Of a stretch of 64,000 nucleotides of DNA, positions 42,749 to 51,226 are shown one piece after another. Position 1 is the first letter of the stretch. Each line of letters opens with the position of its first letter. Location of the stretch: positions 1 to 64,000 of the forward strand of contig JBDVOJ010000010.1 of assembly GCA_039969155.1 (NCBI GenBank), given 5' to 3'. The notes beneath the pieces were generated by a model. It saw only the letters and a list, made by a program, of their open reading frames with translations, did not search any database and was not told the origin of the DNA. A program made the translations under genes and the position numbers. This stretch comes from GCA-002733465 sp039969155. GTDB lineage: Bacteria; Pseudomonadota; Gammaproteobacteria; Enterobacterales; Kangiellaceae.

Positions 42749-44476
42749 TTGGCCAAACCGCAAAAAAGTACTGAGCAAGTCAACACGCTAAACCACTTTG
42801 TAAAAGGTGCACTAAGTAACCATCAGTTCTTCTATATCCTAACTACCTTTTTATCCTTACAGCTTTCTGGGTGCTCAAAGACCGATAATAGCACCATCAG
42901 AGACAACGTTTTAGTTTATTGCTCAGAAGCTAGTCCACAAAGTTTCAACCCCCAATTGGTTACATCGGGCCCAACTTTCGACGCCTCTTCAAGACAAATT
43001 TATAATCGATTGATTGAATTTGAAATAGGCAAAAACAACCTAGAACCGAGTCTTGCTACTCGTTGGGAGGTCTCTGACGACGGTAAAAGTTATACTTTTC
43101 ACCTAAGAAAAGGAGTCACTTTTCATAGCACCCAAGGATTCGAACCAAGCAGAGCCTTTAATGCTGACGATGTGTTGTTTTCTTTCCAACGCCAATGGAA
43201 ATCCAACCACCCTTATCATCGAGTTTCGCCACTGAGTTTTCGGTATTTCGAATCCATGGGGCTAGACAGGCATATTAAGAACATAATCAAAGTAGATGAT
43301 TACACGGTTAAATTCGAATTAAACTCTCCTCAGGCCCCTTTCCTAGCAACTCTTGCGATGGATTTTGCATCAATTTTGTCTGAAGAGTATGCTCAAAATT
43401 TGACTGAGCTCGGGAAACCTGAACAAATCGATAACATGCCTGTTGGCACGGGCCCTTTTCAATTGGTTCGTTATCAACCGGATGCATTCATTCGATACAA
43501 ACCTCACCCAAGCTATTGGAAGGGAAAAGAACAGCTAGAGGGGTTAGTTTTTGCGATTACTCCCGATCCGTCGTTGCGTTTTGCAAGATTAATCGCCGGA
43601 GAGTGCGACATTATGGCCAAGCCATTACCTATTCAAATAGAAGCCGCGTATAACTATCCGCAATTAGCGAAGTACAGTGAGCCGGGTTCTAATGTTTCAT
43701 ATCTCGCCATGAATACTCGAAAAAAACCATTCGATAACTTAAATGTGCGACTTGCGATTAATCATGCTATCGATAAGAAAGCCATTTTAAAAATAGTGTA
43801 TGACAACAATGCTGAGGAGGCGGTCAATCCTATTCCCCCGAATGTTTGGTCTTATGACGATTCAGCCAAACCACTTTCCCATTCATATTCAAAAGCTAAA
43901 CAGCTACTGATTGAAGCAGGTTACCCTGATGGTTTTAGCATGGAATTATGGGCAATGCCGGTGCAGCGTACCTACAACCCTAATGCTATAAAAATGGCAG
44001 AGCTAATCCAACAAGACTTGGAAAAAATAGGTGTCAAAGCAAGAATTGTTAGTTACGAGTTTGGAACTTTTTTGGAAAAAGTTAAAGATGGTGAGCATCA
44101 TGCAGCACTTCTTGGTTGGGTGGGAGATAACGGAGATCCTGATAATTACATGTCATCACTCTTGAGTTGTTCAGCCTCAAGATCGGGTAATAACGGGGCC
44201 TACTGGTGCGATGCGCAATTCGATTCTTATATTCAAAAAGCCAGTACCTTGTCAGATATAAAAGAGCGTTCAAAACTTTATGTGAAAGCTCAACGAAGAT
44301 TCAATGAGCAATACCCTTGGGTTGCCATCGCTCATGCAAAGCAATTTGTATTAGCGAATAAAAGAGTCAAGAATCTAAAGCTCACCGCAACTGACGGAAT
44401 GTATTTCAGCGGAGTCTATTTGCAAAAGCAACCTGCCCAAATAGAATTGCTTGGTTCCTCAAGCGAGGATCCATAA
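42749..44476 (+). CDS. sapA: Peptide ABC transporter substrate-binding lipoprotein
   Basis: This 575-residue protein has a lipoprotein signal (FFYILTTFLSLQLSGC, acylated Cys42) and an SBP family 5 fold with VYCSEASPQSFNPQLVTSG, GKSYTFHLRKGVTFHS, and DNMPVGTGPFQLVRYQ. The start is TTG at 42749 with AAGG eight bases upstream. It is the first gene of the sapABCDF operon, 18 bp after pspF, the same neighbourhood as in enterobacteria. The Sap system is linked to antimicrobial-peptide resistance, peptide or putrescine transport and potassium uptake in different species; which applies here is unknown. Confidence 0.92.
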   Translation: MAKPQKSTEQVNTLNHFVKGALSNHQFFYILTTFLSLQLSGCSKTDNSTIRDNVLVYCSEASPQSFNPQLVTSGPTFDASSRQIYNRLIEFEIGKNNLEPSLATRWEVSDDGKSYTFHLRKGVTFHSTQGFEPSRAFNADDVLFSFQRQWKSNHPYHRVSPLSFRYFESMGLDRHIKNIIKVDDYTVKFELNSPQAPFLATLAMDFASILSEEYAQNLTELGKPEQIDNMPVGTGPFQLVRYQPDAFIRYKPHPSYWKGKEQLEGLVFAITPDPSLRFARLIAGECDIMAKPLPIQIEAAYNYPQLAKYSEPGSNVSYLAMNTRKKPFDNLNVRLAINHAIDKKAILKIVYDNNAEEAVNPIPPNVWSYDDSAKPLSHSYSKAKQLLIEAGYPDGFSMELWAMPVQRTYNPNAIKMAELIQQDLEKIGVKARIVSYEFGTFLEKVKDGEHHAALLGWVGDNGDPDNYMSSLLSCSASRSGNNGAYWCDAQFDSYIQKASTLSDIKERSKLYVKAQRRFNEQYPWVAIAHAKQFVLANKRVKNLKLTATDGMYFSGVYLQKQPAQIELLGSSSEDP

Positions 44477-44478
44477 CC

Positions 44479-45492
44479 ATGTTTCTCGATATTTCGCGAC
44501 TTGTGGGCAACTTTGTAGTTAGTTTTTTTGTGCTGACACTATTTACTTTTACTTTGACTCAGTTTTTTCCAGACGGAACAGACTTTTTATTTGATCCTAG
44601 TAAAAACACTCAATTATTTCCGATGGCTTCTTTAACTATAGAGCGACCTGAGGATAACCTGTTGTTCGAGTACATTTACTATTTGAACCACATACTTTCT
44701 GGAAACTTCGGCTTTTCCTCTATGCGGGGTACACCAATATTCGAAGATTTTTTCATTTATTTTCCGGCAACCATTGAACTCGCGGCGGCAGCTTTATTAT
44801 TCGCATTGCTATTTGGACTACCACTGGGCATGTATGCAGCGAAAAGAAAAAACAAATGGCAAGATAAACTAGTCATGTCCGGTACGCTAGTCGGTTACTC
44901 AATGCCGATTTTCTGGTGGGCAATGTTGCTAGTTTTATTGTTTTCATTAACTCTAGGGATCACTCCTGTTGCCAGTAGAATCGGGTTTGAATTTGATATC
45001 CCCTATCAAACAGGTTTCCTTTTAATTGATACCCTTATATCGGGCCAGCCATTTGCCTACCAAGCGTTTTTAAGTGCACTCCACCATTTGATATTACCTG
45101 CAATTGTTTTAGGCACAGTGCCTTTAGCAGTTATCGCTCGTTCGACCCGCTCAACCATGACTGATGTGTTGGCCAAAGATTATATTCGCAGCGCCAAAGC
45201 GCGCGGTATTTCCGCGGTAAAAATTTTATGGAAGTATGCACTTAGGAATGCGATGGTTCCTCTCATCACTGCAATGGGTTTACAGATCAGTATTCTATTG
45301 ACAGGCTCATTAATCACCGAGACAATTTTTTCTTGGCCGGGCATAGGTAAGTGGTTATTAGAGGCTGTTTATCGAAGAGATTTCGCGGTAATCCATGGTG
45401 GAATTTTAGCGATTGCTAGCTTTATTATCATCATTCATTTACTACTCGAAATGCTGCGCTTGTTAATCGATCCGGTTGCGAGAAAAAACTGA
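44479..45492 (+). CDS. sapB: Peptide ABC transporter permease SapB
   Basis: This 337-residue DppB-type permease has about six membrane helices. The cytoplasmic coupling loop is IRSAKARGISAVKILWKYALRNAMVPLITAMG, with the typical EAA motif. It starts 2 bp after the sapA stop and overlaps the sapC start by one base. It should form a heterodimeric channel with SapC. Confidence 0.94.
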   Translation: MFLDISRLVGNFVVSFFVLTLFTFTLTQFFPDGTDFLFDPSKNTQLFPMASLTIERPEDNLLFEYIYYLNHILSGNFGFSSMRGTPIFEDFFIYFPATIELAAAALLFALLFGLPLGMYAAKRKNKWQDKLVMSGTLVGYSMPIFWWAMLLVLLFSLTLGITPVASRIGFEFDIPYQTGFLLIDTLISGQPFAYQAFLSALHHLILPAIVLGTVPLAVIARSTRSTMTDVLAKDYIRSAKARGISAVKILWKYALRNAMVPLITAMGLQISILLTGSLITETIFSWPGIGKWLLEAVYRRDFAVIHGGILAIASFIIIIHLLLEMLRLLIDPVARKN

Positions 45493-46388
45493 TGAAATCC
45501 CAATCGCAGTTTTACATACAAACTCGAATTCCCAGTACAGTTGCTCGCTGGTGGCGACACTACAAACAAAATCCATTGTCTATCATTGCTCTGGTTGTCA
45601 TGAGCTTGATAATTCTAGTCGCGTTATTCGCTGATGTACTTGCCCCTTACGATCCAGCCCAACAATTTACTGATGCTATTCACCGCCCGCCTTCCTGGTT
45701 TGACAATGGAAGTACGACCTATTTATTTGGCACTGATTATATCGGTAGAGATCTATTTTCAAGGTTAGTGCATGGCGCTCGTCTCTCCCTATCATTGGCC
45801 TTGGCTGTGGTATTTTTGTCGGCCAGTACTGGTATATTCCTAGGCGTAATTACTAGCTTTGCAAGCTATTGGGTCGATGCGTTGATATTAAGAATCATGG
45901 ATTTTATCCTCGCGATCCCATCTTTAATTTTGGCAGTTGTTATCGTGGCAATCATTGGCCCAGGCCTCCCTAATGCGATTTATGCCGTTGCATTCGTACT
46001 GATACCCCATTTCGTATTGACCACCCGTAGTGCAATTAAAATAGAGAAAAACAAAGACTATGTCACTGCGATGATTTTAGACGGCGCATCTAAGTCGCGA
46101 TTGTTTTTTCAGTCATTACTACCTAATATCATGCCGCCGATTATCGTCCAAATTACGCTAGCTTTCTCAATCGCTATTTTGGAAATATCTACGCTTGGAT
46201 TTCTTGGTTTAGGAGCGCAAGCGCCTCATCCAGAATGGGGTACAATTTTATCTGAGTCTCACCATAATATAATGTTTGCCTCATGGACGGTCACTATTCC
46301 GGGGTTAGCAATCTTATTCACGCTTTTGAGTGTAAACCTTGTAGGAGATGGCTTAAGAGACGCGATGGAAACCAGAGATAGCCGATGA
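45492..46388 (+). CDS. sapC: Peptide ABC transporter permease SapC
   Basis: This 298-residue DppC-type permease has an N-terminal extension with one helix (IIALVVMSLIILVALFADVL), the family motif FGTDYIGRDLFSRLVHGARLSL and the coupling loop VTAMILDGASKSRLFFQSLLPNIMPPII. It starts within the last base of sapB and overlaps sapD by 4 bp (ATGA). Confidence 0.94.
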   Translation: MKSQSQFYIQTRIPSTVARWWRHYKQNPLSIIALVVMSLIILVALFADVLAPYDPAQQFTDAIHRPPSWFDNGSTTYLFGTDYIGRDLFSRLVHGARLSLSLALAVVFLSASTGIFLGVITSFASYWVDALILRIMDFILAIPSLILAVVIVAIIGPGLPNAIYAVAFVLIPHFVLTTRSAIKIEKNKDYVTAMILDGASKSRLFFQSLLPNIMPPIIVQITLAFSIAILEISTLGFLGLGAQAPHPEWGTILSESHHNIMFASWTVTIPGLAILFTLLSVNLVGDGLRDAMETRDSR

Positions 46389-47401
46389 ATTTACTTCATA
46401 TTGAAAACTTAACTATCGACTTACTCACACATTCGGGTCCACTGCCAATTATCGATAGACTCTCTTTAAGGATGTCCGACAACGAAATACTTGGAATAGT
46501 TGGTGAGTCAGGTTCCGGCAAGAGTATGTTAGCTCTAGCCATCATGGGATTGTTATCTTCTAAGATGACAATGAAAGCAGACTACTTTAGTCTAGACGGA
46601 CTTGATTTGATGAAGATGTCTGCTGAACAGCGTCAAGAATACGTATCTTCCAAAGCGTCCATCATATTTCAAGATCCCAAATCAAGTTTAAACCCCTGCT
46701 TTTCGGTCGCAACACAATTGCATGAAACTTTATCAGCTCATGGTATTAACTCTCGTTCTAAAAGAAAATCTCGGGCAGAAGAGCTACTCGACGCGGTAGG
46801 AATCAGTCAGGTTGAAAAAGTTTTAAGCCTTTACCCGCATCAATTATCGGGAGGAATGAACCAAAGAGTAGCAATAGCAATGGCCTTAGCTTGTAAACCA
46901 AGACTACTGATCGCTGATGAACCGACTACCTCTTTGGATGTTACTATTCAAGCTCAAATTCTTGACCTCATCGTTAAACTTAATAAATCAGAAAATGTTG
47001 GTGTCATACTTATTACCCACGATGTTGCGCTGCTATCCGAAAACACTGACAAAATAGGCGTTATTTATTCTGGCCAATTAATGGAGCATGCATCTAGCAA
47101 GAATATTTTAGAGCAACCAAAACATCCATACACTCAATCCTTGCTTAATAGCGTTCCTCAACTCGGTCAGAGACACTCAAAGGGAACAAGGCTATTTGCC
47201 CTCGACGGTCAAATTCCTACAATTGATAAGTTACCTGTCGGATGTAGACTTGGGCCACGGTGTCCTATTGCCGAAAAACAATGTGTTAAACCGCCAAGAC
47301 TAATTAGTCTACCTAACCATGGGAAAGTTAGATGCCACTTAGCTAAAAATGACGAGTTAAAAGATCAAGCAAACTCAGCGGAACTGGAGATAAATTCATG
47401 A
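46385..47401 (+). CDS. sapD: Peptide ABC transporter ATP-binding protein SapD
   Basis: This 338-residue ATPase of the OppD/DppD type has Walker A GIVGESGSGKSMLALAIMG, signature LSGGMNQRVAIAMAL, Walker B LLIADEPTTSLD and a C-terminal oligopeptide-transport extension with a Cys-rich site (GCRLGPRCPIAEKQC). It overlaps sapC and sapF by 4 bp each. It should pair with SapF to power the SapBC channel. Confidence 0.94.
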   Translation: MNLLHIENLTIDLLTHSGPLPIIDRLSLRMSDNEILGIVGESGSGKSMLALAIMGLLSSKMTMKADYFSLDGLDLMKMSAEQRQEYVSSKASIIFQDPKSSLNPCFSVATQLHETLSAHGINSRSKRKSRAEELLDAVGISQVEKVLSLYPHQLSGGMNQRVAIAMALACKPRLLIADEPTTSLDVTIQAQILDLIVKLNKSENVGVILITHDVALLSENTDKIGVIYSGQLMEHASSKNILEQPKHPYTQSLLNSVPQLGQRHSKGTRLFALDGQIPTIDKLPVGCRLGPRCPIAEKQCVKPPRLISLPNHGKVRCHLAKNDELKDQANSAELEINS

Positions 47402-48363
47402 GTTTGTTAAAAGTTAGAAGTTTAACTAAGCACTACAAAGTTTCCACAGGATTGTTAAAGCCAAAAACATTAGTTAAGGCAAATCAAGAGATTGACTTAA
47501 CGTTAGGAAAAGGAGAAACGTTAGCGATTGTTGGTGAATCCGGATCTGGTAAATCGACTCTCGCAAGACAGATTATTGGGATTGAAAAACCAACGGCTGG
47601 TTCGATTAGCCTGAATGAGAAAATACTAAAGTACAACAACTTTAAAGATAAAAAGAACCGGTTTAATTCGATCAGAATGATTTTTCAGAACCCCTACGAA
47701 TCACTCAACCCCAATGTAAGAATTGGTCATTCGCTCGAACAAACTTTAATTATAAATACAAAGTTAAACAAGAAAGCAAGAATGCGGAAGCTTGGTGAAA
47801 CACTTGAAAAAGTAGGATTGACTCCAGATGAACAATATAAGTATCCGCACATGTTTTCTGGTGGCCAAAGACAACGAATAGCGATTGCCAGGGCCATTTT
47901 ATTGGAACCAAGTATTATTATCGCAGACGAACCACTTTCAGCGCTTGACGTGTCTATTCAAGCACAAATTTTAAACCTCTTGCAGTCACTACAAGAAGAA
48001 ATGGGGATCTCATACATTTTTATCTCTCACGACCTACATGTTGTAGAACACATTGCAGATAATATAATGGTGATGTACAACGGTCGCGTTGTAGAACAAG
48101 GAACAGTTGCTCAAATTTTCGACGACCCCAAACATCCCTACACACAATCCTTATTTGCAAGTACCCCAGTTTATCGAGCTAGATTTCCCAAGTTTTTACC
48201 TCGCGGACCAAAGAATGATTTCAAGCAAAAAGAGAGTGCCTGTGTTTTTGCGAGTCGTTGCCAATATTGCGTAGAAAGGTGTAAAGAAGAAACTCCTCAG
48301 TTGACTGAATATGAGGAAGGACTGAGAATTGCTTGCTTTGCGATTGCTGACAAGGCTCGATAG
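47398..48363 (+). CDS. sapF: Peptide ABC transporter ATP-binding protein SapF
   Basis: This 321-residue OppF/DppF-type ATPase has Walker A IVGESGSGKSTLARQI, signature FSGGQRQRIAIARAI, Walker B IIIADEPLSALD and a C-terminal Cys cluster (CVFASRCQYCVERC). It is longer than E. coli SapF (268) because it retains that extension. Last gene of the operon. A weak 8-bp stem lies 50 bp beyond the stop. Confidence 0.92.
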   Translation: MSLLKVRSLTKHYKVSTGLLKPKTLVKANQEIDLTLGKGETLAIVGESGSGKSTLARQIIGIEKPTAGSISLNEKILKYNNFKDKKNRFNSIRMIFQNPYESLNPNVRIGHSLEQTLIINTKLNKKARMRKLGETLEKVGLTPDEQYKYPHMFSGGQRQRIAIARAILLEPSIIIADEPLSALDVSIQAQILNLLQSLQEEMGISYIFISHDLHVVEHIADNIMVMYNGRVVEQGTVAQIFDDPKHPYTQSLFASTPVYRARFPKFLPRGPKNDFKQKESACVFASRCQYCVERCKEETPQLTEYEEGLRIACFAIADKAR

Positions 48364-48412
48364 AAAAGACTTGTATAATGCCAGTTTCGGGGATTCGCAT
48401 TTCAAAGCTTTT

Positions 48413-48441
48413 ACTCTGAGCAGCTTATTACTACTCAGAGT
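48413..48441 (+). terminator. Weak hairpin after sapF
   Basis: ACTCTGAG (48413-48420) and CTCAGAGT (48434-48441) pair over 8 bp with a 13-nt loop. No T run follows, so termination would have to be weak or rho-dependent. It also lies just beyond the convergent ppiD stop. Confidence 0.3.
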
Positions 48442-48453
48442 GGTCAGGGTATT

Positions 48454-50355
48454 TTATCGGTAAATATTTTCTAAGTTACGACTTACTTCAGCATCACTGC
48501 GCTGTTCTTCGATCATTGAGCTATAGTTGGCTTCACCAAAGAAACGGTTTAATCTTTGTTGAGTTTGAGTCGCTGCAGTCACCTCTGCTTTACTAATATC
48601 GCCGGCTTCAACTGAATTCAATACAAGTAACACATACTCATTGTTCGCTGGCAAAGTTTCTATTGTCGGAGCGCCTGAGCTAGGCTTAGACATTTTGAAG
48701 AAATACTGTAATTGCTGATAAGGCAGAGCCGCACTCGTTCGGTTTATGCCATCTAAGTCTTTCCATTTAAGCCCTTTTAAAGCAAGTAGTTCATCAATCG
48801 CTTCGTTCTTCTCTACTTTTTCTTTCAACGAGTCTCCAAAAGCAGTCGCTGCAACCTTCGCTTTTGTCGATTTCAAATTAGCAGTCACTTGTTCTTTTAC
48901 TTGTTCTAGAGGTTTTACTTCACTCGGTTTATGAGTATTCAACCGCAGAACTACCACGTGATTTTCAGCAACATTGATCACGCTTGAATTCATATTAGCT
49001 ACAACTACGTTCTCGTCAAATGCAGCTTCTCGGACCTCAGCATTAGCAAACAGTCCAGCGCCTGAATTACGAGAAATCATTGGGCTTGTTTTAATTTCTA
49101 TACCGATTTGCTTTGAAACTTCAGCTAACGAGTCAGTAATTTCAAAAGTCCTTTCTTCGAGAGTACTACTCTTAGCATAAAACTCTTCTTCGGCACCTTG
49201 TCGCTTCAAAGTCGCGACGAGCTGCTCTTTCACTTCCTCTAACGGCTGCGTCTCACCGTCGACGACTTCAGTGAGCTTTATGATGTGATACCCAAATGAA
49301 GTCTTAACTGGCTCAGATAAATCACCAATATTCTGCAACTCAGCAACAGCCGCTTCAAATGCTTCTTCCATATCGCCTTTGGCCAAGAAACCAAGGTCAC
49401 CACCATTGGCTGCACTAAACTCATCGCTAGATTCTTTAACGACTTCTTCAAACGCTTCTCCAGCAACCAATCGTTGTTTCAATTGATTTGCCTTAGCAAT
49501 AGCTTCAGTACTTTCATCTTCACTTGAAACCAAAATGTGCGATACTCGTTTTTGCTCTTCTGACCGATAACGATCAATATTCTCTTCATAGAATTGGGTT
49601 ATTTGCTCTTCCGACACTTGAATTTGGTCTTTTATGGTATCGACGGATAATTCGATGTAATCAACCGAAACTTTTTCTTCGACTCTAAACCCTTCTTTGT
49701 TTGCTTCGTAGTAAGTATTGATTTCATCATCGGTTATTTCAATTCCCGCATCAAAAAGAGAGTACTTAATAGCCAGTGCCCGACCTGAACGCTTTTGCCC
49801 TTGTACTCTAAATGTACTTTCAAGCTCTCTATCAGTAACAAATTCTGAGCCGGAAAGGCCCGATGCAAGCTGTCCTAATACTAGATCGGCGACAATGCTT
49901 TGCTTAAATTGCTCTCGAGACATATTCATATTTAGTAATGCTCGATCTAACAATTCAGCAGAATAAACACCTTCCGATTGGATCGCAGGAATTTCTCTGA
50001 TGGTTTTTCTAATCTGCTCGACAGAGACTCTGATGCCTAGCTCTTTGGCCGTTTGTAATGTAACGGTTCTGGAAATGAGGTTTTGAAGAACATTTTCTCT
50101 AAAATTTCTTTCCTGCTCTTCATTCTTGACGATTTGATTAAAGACTTCGCCATATTGCTGTCGGGTTCTTGAATAAGCACGCTGGAACTCATTAGTACTG
50201 ATACTTTCACCATTAACTACCGCGGCGGCAAAAGGGTCTCCTGAGAAAAAAGCAGAAGTAAAATACCCGGCTCCAACAAATGAGATTACGATGGCAAAAA
50301 TAACGATTTTTGCCCAAGGTTTTTTAACCCCTTCTCTAATACTGTCCATCATCAT
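48454..50355 (-). CDS. ppiD: Periplasmic chaperone / peptidyl-prolyl isomerase PpiD
   Basis: This 633-residue protein is anchored by one N-terminal helix (AKIVIFAIVISFVGAGYFTSAFF). A SurA-like chaperone region follows, then a parvulin domain (~residues 262-365: KRVSHILVSSEDES, GGDLGFLAKGDME, TSFGYHIIKLTEV), then a long helical C-terminal part. It helps outer-membrane and secreted proteins leave the Sec translocon. It follows hupB, as in other gammaproteobacteria, with two tRNA genes between. Confidence 0.95.
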   Translation of the reverse strand: MMMDSIREGVKKPWAKIVIFAIVISFVGAGYFTSAFFSGDPFAAAVVNGESISTNEFQRAYSRTRQQYGEVFNQIVKNEEQERNFRENVLQNLISRTVTLQTAKELGIRVSVEQIRKTIREIPAIQSEGVYSAELLDRALLNMNMSREQFKQSIVADLVLGQLASGLSGSEFVTDRELESTFRVQGQKRSGRALAIKYSLFDAGIEITDDEINTYYEANKEGFRVEEKVSVDYIELSVDTIKDQIQVSEEQITQFYEENIDRYRSEEQKRVSHILVSSEDESTEAIAKANQLKQRLVAGEAFEEVVKESSDEFSAANGGDLGFLAKGDMEEAFEAAVAELQNIGDLSEPVKTSFGYHIIKLTEVVDGETQPLEEVKEQLVATLKRQGAEEEFYAKSSTLEERTFEITDSLAEVSKQIGIEIKTSPMISRNSGAGLFANAEVREAAFDENVVVANMNSSVINVAENHVVVLRLNTHKPSEVKPLEQVKEQVTANLKSTKAKVAATAFGDSLKEKVEKNEAIDELLALKGLKWKDLDGINRTSAALPYQQLQYFFKMSKPSSGAPTIETLPANNEYVLLVLNSVEAGDISKAEVTAATQTQQRLNRFFGEANYSSMIEEQRSDAEVSRNLENIYR

Positions 50356-50427
50356 AATGATTATTCACTTTATGTTTTATCAAACTAAACCTACTGCTAA
50401 ATTCTTGATCATTAGCAGCAACACAAT

Positions 50428-50455
50428 AAAAAAACGCGCCTTAAAAAGACGCGTT
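50428..50455 (-). terminator. Rho-independent terminator after tRNA-Asp
   Basis: On the minus strand AACGCGTCTT pairs with AAGGCGCGTT (50455 to 50433, one mismatch), followed by seven T. It ends the tRNA-Val/tRNA-Asp transcript 7 bp after the tRNA-Asp CCA end. Confidence 0.88.
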
Positions 50456-50461
50456 AATTCT

Positions 50462-50538
50462 TGGCGGAGCGGACGGGACTCGAACCCGCGACCCCCGGCG
50501 TGACAGGCCGGTATTCTAACCAGCTGAACTACCGCTCC
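50462..50538 (-). tRNA. tRNA-Asp (anticodon GTC)
   Basis: A 77-nt cloverleaf on the minus strand starting GGAGCGG and ending CCGCTCCGCCA, with D-loop AGCTGGTTAGA, anticodon loop CTGTCAC and T-loop GGTTCGAGTCC. CCA is encoded. It is downstream of tRNA-Val, probably in the same transcript. Confidence 0.97.
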
Positions 50539-50619
50539 ACATACTAAATCGTTTAACTATGCTGCTTATCTGTAATCCAGATAACACCTGAAAAAAAACA
50601 CTTCAAATGGAGTTAAACT

Positions 50620-50695
50620 TGGTGGGCGCTAGTGGGCTCGAACCACTGACCCTCGCCTTGTAAGGGCGATGCTCTCCCAACTGAGCTAAGCGCCC
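50620..50695 (-). tRNA. tRNA-Val (anticodon TAC)
   Basis: A 76-nt cloverleaf on the minus strand starting GGGCGCTTAGCTCAG, anticodon loop CTTACAA, T-loop GGTTCGAGCCC and encoded CCA. It lies 33 bp after the hupB stop and may be cotranscribed with it. Confidence 0.97.
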
Positions 50696-50728
50696 AAAAA
50701 AACACTCAACGCACAAACTAACGGAGCG

Positions 50729-51001
50729 CTAGTTTACCGCGTCTTTTAGACCTTTTCCAGCCTTAAATCCTGGTACTTTTGCTGCTGGAATTTGAATGGT
50801 AGCACCAGTTTGTGGGTTACGACCTTGACGCGCGGCTCTGTCTTTTACAGAGAAAGTTCCAAAACCAACCAAAGCAACTGGGTCGCCTTTTCTCAAACTT
50901 TCAGTAATAGCATCAACCATTGAGTCTAGCGCACGGCCAGCTGAAGCTTTTGAGATGTCTGCACCAGATGCAATCGCATCAATTAATTCAGATTTATTCA
51001 C
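50729..51001 (-). CDS. hupB: DNA-binding protein HU, beta type
   Basis: This 90-residue nucleoid protein starts MNKSELIDAIASGADISKA. It has the core VALVGFGTFSVKDRAARQGRNP with the DNA-binding arm (RQGRNPQTG) and ends FKAGKGLKDAVN. It follows lon, the conserved order. It bends DNA and organises the chromosome. Confidence 0.97.
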   Translation of the reverse strand: MNKSELIDAIASGADISKASAGRALDSMVDAITESLRKGDPVALVGFGTFSVKDRAARQGRNPQTGATIQIPAAKVPGFKAGKGLKDAVN

Positions 51002-51226
51002 ATTGTTCCCCTTAATTCTATTCTACGTGTATTTAGAGCACTTATTTTGATATAAATTCCTTTCATGCTCCATCCGGTTAACTTTATACCAATGGAGGAA
51101 TTTAACTGTCAAGAAAGAATTGCCTTTAAACCCAGAAAAACCGCGGCTTTGCTCAAATTTGCATCATCCTACTCACTTTTGACTTTAATTTGAGCAATTT
51201 GCCTCTTTATTTTTTAACCCGTACTT